Origin: Rhodococcus sp040643435
GTDB taxonomy: Bacteria > Actinomycetota > Actinomycetes > Mycobacteriales > Mycobacteriaceae
Reading direction: 5' to 3'
DNA: 64,000 nt
Assembly: GCF_040643435.1 (NCBI RefSeq)
Contig: NZ_JBEYUH010000010.1
Span: 115,188-179,187, forward strand
Part shown: piece after piece, positions 54,258 through 64,000 of the stretch
How the letters are laid out: each line of letters starts with the position of its first letter
How positions within the stretch are numbered: position 1 is the first letter of the stretch
Translations under genes and position numbers: made by a program
Notes under the pieces: generated by a model
The model's database searches: none
Seen by the model: only the letters and a program-made list of their open reading frames with translations
What the model was told of the DNA's origin: nothing

Positions 54258-55052
54258 CTGAGCGTCACCACCTTGGCAGCCGGAGAATTCCACGCGCCGT
54301 CACTAGCCGATTTTTTCCCACCGCCGATCCTGTTCGAAGGCACTCCCTTCGAGATGGACCGGCTGATGCTCATTCGCGTCGCCGTCGCCGTGATCGTCGC
54401 ACTGTTCTTCTTCTTCGCGCTGCGCAGTCCGAAGATCGTGCCACGGGGCGTGCAGAACGTCGCCGAGATCATGATCGATTTCGTCCGGATCTACATCGCC
54501 GAGGACATCCTCGGTAAGGAACAGGGACGCCGATTCCTCCCGGTCATCGTGACCATCTTCTTCCTGGTCGCCGGGCTGAACCTCACGTCGATCATTCCGT
54601 TCCTCAACATCTCGTCCAACGCACGTATCGGTATGCCGATCGTGCTCGCGGCACTCGCCTACATCGTCTTCAACTATGTGGGCATCAAGAAGTACGGATT
54701 CTTCCGTTACGTCAAGAGCAGCATCGTCATCCCGAACCTGCCGCCCGCCCTTCACGTGCTGGTGATCCCGATCGAGTTCGTCTCGACGTTCATCCTGCGG
54801 CCGTTCACCCTGACCATTCGTCTCATGGCCAACATGCTGGCCGGTCACATCATGCTCGTGCTGTTCTTCAGTGCCACCCAGTTCTTCTTCTTCGATTCCG
54901 ACGGCCTGATGAAGGTGTTCGGCATCGGTTCTCTCATCGGCGGAGTCGCGTTCACCTTCTTCGAGCTCCTGGTGATCGTCCTGCAGGCCTACATCTTCGC
55001 GCTGCTCACCGCGGTGTACATCGATCTGGCGCTGCACGCCGAAGAGCATTAG
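54258..55052 (+). CDS. atpB: ATP synthase subunit a (AtpB), probable CTG start
   Basis: A 264-residue membrane subunit carrying the proton half-channels. The essential Arg lies in the FTLTIRLMANMLAGH helix. No ATG or GTG fits the N-terminus; the first ATG (54354) would lose about 32 residues. A GGGAGAGAG ribosome binding site at 54247-54255 has its GGAG core spaced 6 bases from a CTG at 54258 and 21 bases from the TTG at 54273. I therefore favour CTG (giving MSVTTLAAGEFHAP), with TTG as alternative. Confidence 0.9.
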   Translation: MSVTTLAAGEFHAPSLADFFPPPILFEGTPFEMDRLMLIRVAVAVIVALFFFFALRSPKIVPRGVQNVAEIMIDFVRIYIAEDILGKEQGRRFLPVIVTIFFLVAGLNLTSIIPFLNISSNARIGMPIVLAALAYIVFNYVGIKKYGFFRYVKSSIVIPNLPPALHVLVIPIEFVSTFILRPFTLTIRLMANMLAGHIMLVLFFSATQFFFFDSDGLMKVFGIGSLIGGVAFTFFELLVIVLQAYIFALLTAVYIDLALHAEEH

Positions 55053-55142
55053 CTCGACGAACGGCACGACCCACATCTACACACAGACTGACTCGGTTGC
55101 CGACTCCCGGGGCCGAGCCACAAGAAAGGGAATGGAACACCA

Positions 55143-55391
55143 ATGAGCGTTGCGCTTCAGGCAGCAGACGTCCTCGCCCAGGAGACCACGATCTCGGGTG
55201 CAGGCGCCATCGGCTACGGCCTCGCCGCCATCGGCCCCGGCATCGGCATCGGCATCGTTGTCGGTAAGGCGATCGAGGGCATGGCCCGTCAGCCCGAGAT
55301 GGCCGGCCAGCTGCGCACCACGATGTTCCTCGGTATCGCATTCACCGAGGCCCTGGCGCTGATCGGCATCGTCGCCGGCTTCATCTTCTGA
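55143..55391 (+). CDS. atpE: ATP synthase subunit c (AtpE)
   Basis: An 82-residue hairpin of two membrane helices forming the rotor ring. The glycine-rich first helix (GPGIGIGIVVGKAIEG) and the proton-carrying Glu69 in GIAFTEALALIG are clear. This is the protein bound by bedaquiline in mycobacteria. The ATG at 55143 follows AAGAAAGGG. Confidence 0.96.
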   Translation: MSVALQAADVLAQETTISGAGAIGYGLAAIGPGIGIGIVVGKAIEGMARQPEMAGQLRTTMFLGIAFTEALALIGIVAGFIF

Positions 55392-55404
55392 TTCGACGAT
55401 CACC

Positions 55405-55968
55405 ATGGCTGACAGCATCCTGATTCTCGCGGCAGAGGGAGGGGAGACTCCTAATCCCCTCCTCCCCGCGACATACGACATCGTCTGGTCGCTGGTCGCC
55501 CTGATCATCGTCGGATTCGTCTTCTGGAAGTTCGTGCTTCCGATGTTCCAGAAGGTGCTCGACGAGCGTTCGGAGCTGATCGAAGGCGGCATCAAGAAGG
55601 CAGAGGAAGCTCAGGCGGAGGCTGCGGCCGCGCTCGAGCAGTACCGGAGCCAGCTCGCCGAAGCCCGCACCGAGGCGGCGCAGATCCGTGAAGAGGCCCG
55701 TGCACAGGGCCAGCAGATCATCGCCGACATGAAGGCGCAGGCCCAGGAGGAGAGCGACCGCATCGTCGCTGCCGGCCACAACCAGCTGCAGGCCCAGCGC
55801 CAGCAGATCGTGGCCGAGCTGCGCAGCGATCTCGGACGCAGCTCCGTGGATCTCGCAGAGAAGATCCTCGGCGAGGCACTCACGGACGACGTGAAGCGTG
55901 CCGGCTCGATCGATCGGTTCCTCGACGAACTCGACTCCATCAGCGCTGATTCTGCATCCGGAAAGTGA
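55405..55968 (+). CDS. atpF: ATP synthase subunit b (AtpF)
   Basis: A 187-residue stator subunit: one N-terminal membrane helix (about 22-42, IVWSLVALIIVGFVFWKFVL) followed by a long charged, coiled-coil helix (about 45-165). The N-terminal lead ADSILILAAEGGETPNPL is a common actinobacterial feature. The stop overlaps the region of the delta start, so expression is coupled. Confidence 0.95.
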   Translation: MADSILILAAEGGETPNPLLPATYDIVWSLVALIIVGFVFWKFVLPMFQKVLDERSELIEGGIKKAEEAQAEAAAALEQYRSQLAEARTEAAQIREEARAQGQQIIADMKAQAQEESDRIVAAGHNQLQAQRQQIVAELRSDLGRSSVDLAEKILGEALTDDVKRAGSIDRFLDELDSISADSASGK

Positions 55969-55973
55969 GCACA

Positions 55974-56789
55974 ATGTACGCAGCAAGCCGTGAGGCACTC
56001 GCTCATACGCGTTCCGCGTTGCAGTCCGCCCTGGGCTCGGGTGCCGCGACTGCCGCTGCGGCTCAGACCGGCTCCGAGCTGTTCTCGGTGGTCGAGGCGC
56101 TCGACAACCAGCGTGCTCTTCGGACCGCGCTGGCCGACGCCTCGGCCCCGGCTGCCGTTCGCGAGCGGCTGGCCGAGCAGGTCTTCGGCGGCAAGGTTTC
56201 GGCTCAGACCCTCGCGACCGTCAAGGCCGCAGCGGGACAGGACTGGTCGGCCCAGTCCGATCTGACCAACTCGCTCGTCCGGCTCGGCCGTGAGGCGCTG
56301 CTGAAGGCCGCAGCGGACCAGGACCAGCTCGACGCCGTCGAGGACGAACTGTTCCGCCTCGGTCGCATCGTGGCCGGCGATCCCGCACTCGAGCAGACGC
56401 TCTCCGATCGCAGCGCTCCGGCCTCGGCCAAGCGTGATCTGCTGACGCGGCTGCTCTACGGAAAGGTGACTGCGGTCACCGAGGCGCTGGCGGTGCACGC
56501 GGTCGGGCGGCTCACCCAGCCTCCGGCCGACACGTTCGACGAGTTGTCGGCGCTCGCAGCCGCCCAGCGGGACCGTGCGGTCGCTCATGTCCGCAGTGCG
56601 GCACCGCTCGATACGCGGCAGGAGGAGCGGCTCACCGCGATCCTGTCCCGCATCTACGGGAAGCCTGTGACGGTGCACGTCGAGGTCGATCCCGAGCTTC
56701 TCAGTGGATTGGTCGTCCGGGTGGGCGACGAGGTCATCGACGGTAGTGCCGCGGGTCGACTCGCAGCAGTGCGCAAGAGCCTCACGTAG
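55974..56789 (+). CDS. atpH: ATP synthase subunit delta (AtpH), duplicated N-domain
   Basis: A 271-residue delta subunit, much longer than the 177 of E. coli. The N-terminal domain appears twice: about 42-84 (ALRTALADASAPAAVRERLAEQVFGGKVS in parts) resembles about 132-175 (PALEQTLSDRSAPASAKRDLLTRLLYGKVT in parts). In mycobacteria this part is fused to a b subunit; here b and delta are separate. ATG 55974 follows GGAAAG by 8 bases; a GTG at 55965 overlapping the atpF stop is possible. Confidence 0.92.
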   Translation: MYAASREALAHTRSALQSALGSGAATAAAAQTGSELFSVVEALDNQRALRTALADASAPAAVRERLAEQVFGGKVSAQTLATVKAAAGQDWSAQSDLTNSLVRLGREALLKAAADQDQLDAVEDELFRLGRIVAGDPALEQTLSDRSAPASAKRDLLTRLLYGKVTAVTEALAVHAVGRLTQPPADTFDELSALAAAQRDRAVAHVRSAAPLDTRQEERLTAILSRIYGKPVTVHVEVDPELLSGLVVRVGDEVIDGSAAGRLAAVRKSLT

Positions 56790-56849
56790 TCCACTACCGA
56801 ACACACACATAGATCTTTTCGAAGACCAGATACCGAGAGCAGGAAGAAC

Positions 56850-58493
<1,644 letters not shown>

Positions 58494-58541
58494 GCGGGGA
58501 GTCCATGACCCAGCGTCCAGTGAAGGGAGTGTGATCGACGA

Positions 58542-59525
58542 ATGGCGAACTTGCGTGAACTGCGCTCGCGGATCAAGTCGGTCAACTCGACCAAGAAGAT
58601 CACCAAGGCGCAGGAACTGATCGCGACGTCGCGTATCACGAAGGCCCAGGGCCGAGTGGCAGCGTCCAAGCCGTACGCCGAGGAGATCACCAAGGTGCTC
58701 TCCGAGCTGGCGAGTGCGTCGGCCTCGTTGGATCACCCCCTGCTCAACGAGCGTGAGAACCCCAAGCGTGCCGCAGTGCTGGTCGTGACCAGCGATCGCG
58801 GTATGGCCGGCGGTTACAACTCCAACGTCCTCAAGGAAGCCGAGGAGCTGCGTCAGCTGCTCCTCAGCGAGGGCAAGGAGCCTGTGCTGTACGTGATGGG
58901 TGGTAAGGGCCTCGGCTACTACACGTTCCGTGAGCGTGAAATCGCCGGTGCCTGGACGGGCTTCTCGCAGGAACCCCGTTACACCGACGCTGCCAAGGCG
59001 AGCCGCCACCTGGTGGAGCTGTTCATGGCGGGCTCCGGCACCGAGGTGCCGGCTCCCAACGGCGAAGGCACCATCGAGGGCGTCGACGAACTGCACATCG
59101 TCTACACCCGTTTCGTGTCGATGCTGACGCAGACCCCCGAGGTTCGCCGGATGGCTCCGCTCGAGGTGAGCGTCACCGAGGACGAGATCGACCTCGGTGA
59201 GGACATGCTCAGCGACGGACACCGCACGGCCCCCGGCGAGGGACCGCAGGCGGTGTACAACTTCGAGCCGGAGGCGGGAACGCTCCTCGAGGCGCTTCTG
59301 CCGAAGTACATCAGCACGCGTATCTACGCGTCGCTGCTGGACGCGGCGGCCTCCGAGTCGGCGGCCCGTCGTACCGCCATGAAGGCCGCGACGGACAATG
59401 CCACGGAACTGGTGAACACCCTCAGCCGTCAGGCGAACCAGGCCCGCCAGGCCCAGATCACCCAGGAAATCAGCGAGATCGTCGGCGGTGCCGGTGCGCT
59501 CGCCTCGAGTGCAGGAAGTGACTGA
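58542..59525 (+). CDS. atpG: ATP synthase subunit gamma (AtpG)
   Basis: A 327-residue central-stalk subunit. The N-terminal helix MANLRELRSRIKSVNSTKKI and C-terminal helix SRQANQARQAQITQEI form the coiled coil; VVTSDRGMAGGYNSNV is the family signature. It is about 40 residues longer than E. coli gamma, with an insertion near 166-225 that in mycobacteria is part of a regulatory loop. It lies 48 bases after atpA. Confidence 0.96.
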   Translation: MANLRELRSRIKSVNSTKKITKAQELIATSRITKAQGRVAASKPYAEEITKVLSELASASASLDHPLLNERENPKRAAVLVVTSDRGMAGGYNSNVLKEAEELRQLLLSEGKEPVLYVMGGKGLGYYTFREREIAGAWTGFSQEPRYTDAAKASRHLVELFMAGSGTEVPAPNGEGTIEGVDELHIVYTRFVSMLTQTPEVRRMAPLEVSVTEDEIDLGEDMLSDGHRTAPGEGPQAVYNFEPEAGTLLEALLPKYISTRIYASLLDAAASESAARRTAMKAATDNATELVNTLSRQANQARQAQITQEISEIVGGAGALASSAGSD

Positions 59526-59531
59526 ACCACA

Positions 59532-60980
<1,449 letters not shown>

Positions 60981-60986
60981 GCCACC

Positions 60987-61355
60987 GTGGCTGAGATGAG
61001 CGTGGACATCGTTGCCGTCGAGGAGCGTGTGTGGTCCGGGTCGGCGACTCTCGTCACCGCCCAGACCACCGAGGGCGAGATCGGCATCATGCCCGGTCAC
61101 GAGCCTGTGCTCGGCCAGCTCGTCGAGGGTGGTGTGGTGTCCGTCAGGACCGAGAACGGTGAGCGGATCGTCATGGCCGTCCATGGCGGATTCCTCTCGG
61201 TGACCGCTACGACGGTGACGGTGCTCGCCGAGGCCGCCGACCGCGTGGAGGACATCGACGTCGAGGCAGCCCGATCGGCTCTCACCGATGAGAATCGGGA
61301 CGAGTCGGAGGTCGCAGCGGCGCGAGGCCGTCTGCGGGCTGTCGAACGGGCCTGA
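60987..61355 (+). CDS. atpC: ATP synthase subunit epsilon (AtpC)
   Basis: A 122-residue subunit with an N-terminal beta-sandwich (MSVDIVAVEERVWSG, GEIGIMPGHEPVLGQL) and short C-terminal helices (AARSALTDENRDESEVAAARGRL in parts). The shortened helices resemble mycobacterial epsilon. GTG 60987 is six bases after the atpD stop; an internal ATG at 60996 is possible. Confidence 0.95.
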   Translation: MAEMSVDIVAVEERVWSGSATLVTAQTTEGEIGIMPGHEPVLGQLVEGGVVSVRTENGERIVMAVHGGFLSVTATTVTVLAEAADRVEDIDVEAARSALTDENRDESEVAAARGRLRAVERA

Positions 61356-61394
61356 TCTTCGAACTACGACAAGCCGCGACGGAGCCGACGAGCA

Positions 61395-61829
61395 GTGTCA
61401 CTCGGATTATTGATTCTCACGATCCTTGTGGTGCTGCTCGCGGTCTCCGTCGCGGCTTTGTTGTACCGCCTGTTCACCCTCCGCGGCGGAGGCACCGCCG
61501 CGATCCTGCGAGTGATGCCCCAGAACGAAGGTTCCGGATGGAGACACGGAATCATCCGATACGGAGACGAAACGCTCGCGTTCTACAAGCTCTCGAGCCT
61601 TCGACCGGGCCCCGATTCGCGTCTGACCCGTCAGGGGATAGAGGTGCGGTCGCGTCGGCAACCGACAGGCAATGAATTCGACATCATGACCGAGGACATC
61701 GTGATCCTCGATGTGGTCGACCGCGACGACTCGTACGAGATCGCGCTCGACAGCGGCGCCTTGATGGCCTTCATGTCCTGGGTGGAATCCAGGCCGGACG
61801 GCCGGTCTCAGCGCCGCCGCCCCCTCTAG
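61395..61829 (+). CDS. DUF2550 membrane protein
   Basis: A 144-residue protein with one N-terminal membrane helix (about 4-24) and a soluble DUF2550 domain (RHGIIRYGDETLAFYKLSSLRPGPD in parts). The family is confined to actinobacteria and lies next to atpC in mycobacteria, as here. Function unknown. GTG start. Its TAG overlaps the stop codon of the facing adenosyltransferase gene. Confidence 0.9.
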   Translation: MSLGLLILTILVVLLAVSVAALLYRLFTLRGGGTAAILRVMPQNEGSGWRHGIIRYGDETLAFYKLSSLRPGPDSRLTRQGIEVRSRRQPTGNEFDIMTEDIVILDVVDRDDSYEIALDSGALMAFMSWVESRPDGRSQRRRPL

Positions 61830-62413
61830 AGAGGCTTTCTCACGGCGCCCGCTCCGGGCTGCCACAGCACGTCGCCTTCGGGATTCGCGAGCCGGCTCAG
61901 GATGAAGAGCAGGTCCGAGAGCCGGTTGAGGTATTTGGCCGGCAGCACACTGGTGTCGTCAGGAGCAGCTTCCACAGCCGCCCACGCCGCGCGTTCTGCG
62001 CGTCGCGCCACCGTCCTGGCGGTGTGCAGGAGGGCGGCAGCAGGGGTGCCGCCCGGAAGAATGAACGAATCGAGCGGCTTCAGCTCTTCGTTGAACTCGT
62101 CGCACCAGCCCTCGAGCCGCTCGATGTACTGCTCGGTGATCCGCAGCGGGGGATACTTCGGGTTTTCGACCACGGGAGTGGACAGATCGGCGCCGGCGTC
62201 GAAAAGGTCGTTCTGTATCTGGCGGAGGACCGGGATCAACCGTTCCGGGAGCGCACCGAGTGCGAGTGCGACACCGATCGCCGCGTTGGTCTCGTCGCAA
62301 TCGGCGTATGCGACCAGACGAGGGTCGTTCTTCGAGACGCGAGAGAAGTCACTGAGCCCGGTCGTTCCGTCGTCTCCGGTGCGCGTATAGATCCGTGTGA
62401 GGTGCACTGCCAT
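61826..62413 (-). CDS. Cob(I)alamin adenosyltransferase (PduO type)
   Basis: A 195-residue PduO-type adenosyltransferase making adenosylcobalamin from cob(I)alamin and ATP. The N-terminal ATP-binding TRTGDDGTTGLSDFSRVSKND (in parts), ADCDETNAAIGVAL and the C-terminal LNRLSDLLFILSR are diagnostic. The cofactor would serve methylmalonyl-CoA mutase, which takes up the propionyl-CoA made by valine breakdown. It sits between atpC/DUF2550 and murA as in mycobacteria. ATG 62413; a GTG at 62422 is the alternative. Confidence 0.93.
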   Translation of the reverse strand: MAVHLTRIYTRTGDDGTTGLSDFSRVSKNDPRLVAYADCDETNAAIGVALALGALPERLIPVLRQIQNDLFDAGADLSTPVVENPKYPPLRITEQYIERLEGWCDEFNEELKPLDSFILPGGTPAAALLHTARTVARRAERAAWAAVEAAPDDTSVLPAKYLNRLSDLLFILSRLANPEGDVLWQPGAGAVRKPL

Positions 62414-62470
62414 GGCCGTCACGGTACCGGCTCTGCTCTTCCGGCGGACACGCCGTTACGCTGTGTCGTT

Positions 62471-63751
62471 GTGAGTGAACGCTTTCTTGTCACGGGTGGG
62501 AACCGCCTTTCCGGCGACGTCGTCGTCGGGGGCGCCAAGAACAGCGTGCTCAAATTGATGGCCGCGGCCCTGCTCGCCGAGGGCACGACCACCATCACGA
62601 ACTGCCCGGACATCCTCGACGTGCCCTTGATGGCCGACGTGCTGCGCGGTCTCGGGTGCGAGGTCGAACTGGAGGGCGACGCGGTGCGCATCACGACACC
62701 TGCCGAGCCCGAGTACCGCGCCGACTTCGCGGCCGTGCGCCAGTTCCGGGCATCGGTCTGCGTGCTCGGTCCGCTCGTAGCTCGATGCCGCAAGGCGATC
62801 GTCGCGTTGCCCGGCGGTGACGCCATCGGCTCCCGTCCACTCGACATGCACCAGGCAGGGCTTCGGTTGCTCGGCGCGCATTCGACGATCGAGCACGGAT
62901 GTGTCGTCGCGGAGGCCGACGAGCTGTACGGAGCCACCATCCGGCTGGCGTTCCCATCGGTAGGGGCGACGGAGAACATCCTGATGGCCGCGGTCCTCGC
63001 CGACGGGGACACGACGATCGACAACGCAGCGCGTGAACCCGAGATCGTCGATCTGTGCAACATGCTCATCCGAATGGGCGCGCGGATCACCGGTGCCGGA
63101 AGCACCACCTTGCGTGTGTCGGGGGTGTCTGCGCTCCGGCCGACGGAGCATCGGTGCATCGGGGACCGGATCGTCGCGGCGACGTGGGGGATCGCAGCGG
63201 TGATGACGCGAGGCGATCTCGCAGTCCACGGAGTGAACCCGAAGCATCTGGCGCTGGTGCTGGACAAGTTGCGCAGTGCAGGCGCAGACGTCACGCCTCT
63301 CCCGGACGGGTTTCGCGTCCTGCAGCGGGAGCGCCCGCGCGCCGTGAACTTCGCGACGCTGCCGTTCCCGGGCTTTCCGACCGACTTGCAACCGATGGCG
63401 ATCGGACTCGCAGCCGTCGCCGACGGCACCTCCATGATCACCGAGAACGTCTTCGAGGCCCGGTTCCGCTTCGTCGAGGAGATGGTGCGCCTCGGAGCGG
63501 ACGCCCGTACCGACGGGCACCACGCGGTCGTGCGAGGAGTGGAGCAACTGTCGAGCGCACCGGTGTGGGCGTCGGACATCCGGGCGGGTGCCGGATTGGT
63601 GCTCGCCGGCTTGTGTGCCGATGGGGTCACCGAAGTGCACGACGTCTACCACATCGACCGCGGCTATCCGCGATTCGTCGAGAACCTTCAGGAGCTGGGC
63701 GGAGCTATCGAACGGGTGGGCGTCGACGAGGGCCGGCTCCTGTCGCGGTAG
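62471..63751 (+). CDS. murA: UDP-N-acetylglucosamine 1-carboxyvinyltransferase (MurA), Asp in place of active Cys
   Basis: A 426-residue MurA that adds enolpyruvate to UDP-GlcNAc, the first committed peptidoglycan step. GGAKNSVLKLM near 20-30 binds UDP-GlcNAc. In the active-site loop PGGDAIGSRP (114-123) residue 117 is Asp where most bacteria have the Cys attacked by fosfomycin; the same change is known in mycobacteria and gives intrinsic resistance. The enzyme remains active with Asp. GTG 62471, divergent from the adenosyltransferase gene. A promoter for an rRNA operon probably follows. Confidence 0.95.
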   Translation: MSERFLVTGGNRLSGDVVVGGAKNSVLKLMAAALLAEGTTTITNCPDILDVPLMADVLRGLGCEVELEGDAVRITTPAEPEYRADFAAVRQFRASVCVLGPLVARCRKAIVALPGGDAIGSRPLDMHQAGLRLLGAHSTIEHGCVVAEADELYGATIRLAFPSVGATENILMAAVLADGDTTIDNAAREPEIVDLCNMLIRMGARITGAGSTTLRVSGVSALRPTEHRCIGDRIVAATWGIAAVMTRGDLAVHGVNPKHLALVLDKLRSAGADVTPLPDGFRVLQRERPRAVNFATLPFPGFPTDLQPMAIGLAAVADGTSMITENVFEARFRFVEEMVRLGADARTDGHHAVVRGVEQLSSAPVWASDIRAGAGLVLAGLCADGVTEVHDVYHIDRGYPRFVENLQELGGAIERVGVDEGRLLSR

Positions 63752-64000
63752 CGGAGAACTGCAGGGCGACGGGCTGTGGCGGGCGTCACGAAAGCCGATC
63801 TGGTCCGGCCTGCGTTGTTTCGCCTCGCCCACCAGCGGTTTCATCGAGTCCCACCGGCGTTGACCAGGCGATTTGGCAAGCAGTTGATCCTCACGTAACT
63901 TAGTTCAGGTCAGAGCGACACGGACACCGACCCGGGCCGGAAGGAACGGGACAACGAGGTTGGACGAAGGCGCCTGCAGATTTCACTGGTTCGAAACCTT
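63752..64000 (+). other. Region downstream of murA, probable start of an rRNA operon leader
   Basis: The last 249 bases hold no believable gene. They carry a strong promoter (next entry) whose predicted transcript runs out of the window. In M. tuberculosis the 16S rRNA gene follows murA, so this is likely the rrn leader; the 16S start itself is not visible here. Confidence 0.6.
63873..63901 (+). promoter_or_regulatory. Strong SigA-type promoter, candidate rrn promoter
   Basis: TTGGCA (63873-63878) and TAACTT (63896-63901) with a 17-base spacer. The position downstream of murA and the absence of any following reading frame agree with an rRNA operon promoter. Confidence 0.6.

Noticed and set aside
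62810..62840. MurA as a broken or inactive copy because the active Cys is absent
   Set aside because: Asp at this position is known to support activity, and the rest of the protein is intact.

Overview
The window is high-GC actinobacterial chromosome, best matched by Rhodococcus or another Nocardiaceae genus. The evidence is the extreme third-position GC, frequent GTG starts, a mycothiol-dependent isomerase-type protein, and a right half with the gene order known around Mycobacterium tuberculosis cysD to murA: cysD-cysNC, tRNA-Arg, argS, lysA, hom, thrC, thrB, rho, rpmE, prfA, prmC, sua5, rfe/wecA, atpBEFHAGDC, a DUF2550 gene, a PduO-type adenosyltransferase and murA, followed by what looks like the promoter of an rRNA operon at the right edge. 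No mobile elements, CRISPR arrays or pseudogenes were seen.

Left part (1-37 kb, accessory metabolism). A 5'-truncated carboxylesterase is followed by a tightly coupled five-gene leftward operon (sirtuin, HIT, maleylpyruvate-isomerase-like, S51 peptidase-like, small GNAT), divergent from the three-gene proton-translocating transhydrogenase pntAA-pntAB-pntB. Next come a branched-chain 2-oxoacid dehydrogenase operon (E1alpha, E1beta, E2) with a divergent Lrp/AsnC regulator, a thioesterase, a rhodanese, a DUF5995 protein, an HI0607-type shikimate-dehydrogenase-like gene divergent from an enoyl-CoA hydratase, a membrane-anchored HNH nuclease, a quinone oxidoreductase, a SNF2 helicase/SWIM pair, a DUF1360 protein, and a complete isobutyryl-CoA to propionyl-CoA (valine) operon mmsA-acd-hibch-mmsB-ech facing a MarR regulator. 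bkd and mms together cover nearly all of valine catabolism; the adenosyltransferase near the right end could supply the cobalamin cofactor for the methylmalonyl-CoA step that follows.

Centre (28-37.6 kb, proposed sulfation locus). A leftward operon (DUF1214-like, SDR, PAPS-type sulfotransferase) is divergent from an IclR regulator, which is followed by cysD, cysNC (fused APS kinase) and a CysQ-type phosphatase carrying an extra C-terminal NTF2-like domain. A 16-bp palindrome (GGTACA-N4-TGTACC) occurs upstream of cysD and, with one mismatch, in the IclR/DUF1214 divergent promoter. I infer one regulon that makes PAPS, uses it to sulfate an unknown alcohol, and recycles PAP. This is the most novel-looking system here.

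Right part (37.6-64 kb, housekeeping). tRNA-Arg(CCG), a DUF305/DUF3105 pair, argS, the lysine/threonine genes, rho with a long leader, rpmE, prfA, prmC, threonylcarbamoyl-AMP synthase, wecA and the full F1Fo ATP synthase operon. Points to note are an apparent CTG start for atpB, a delta subunit with an internally duplicated N-domain but no fusion to b, and MurA with Asp in place of the fosfomycin-target Cys. Several strong hairpin terminators separate convergent genes. Coordinates and motifs were read by eye; family names come from recall and were not searched.
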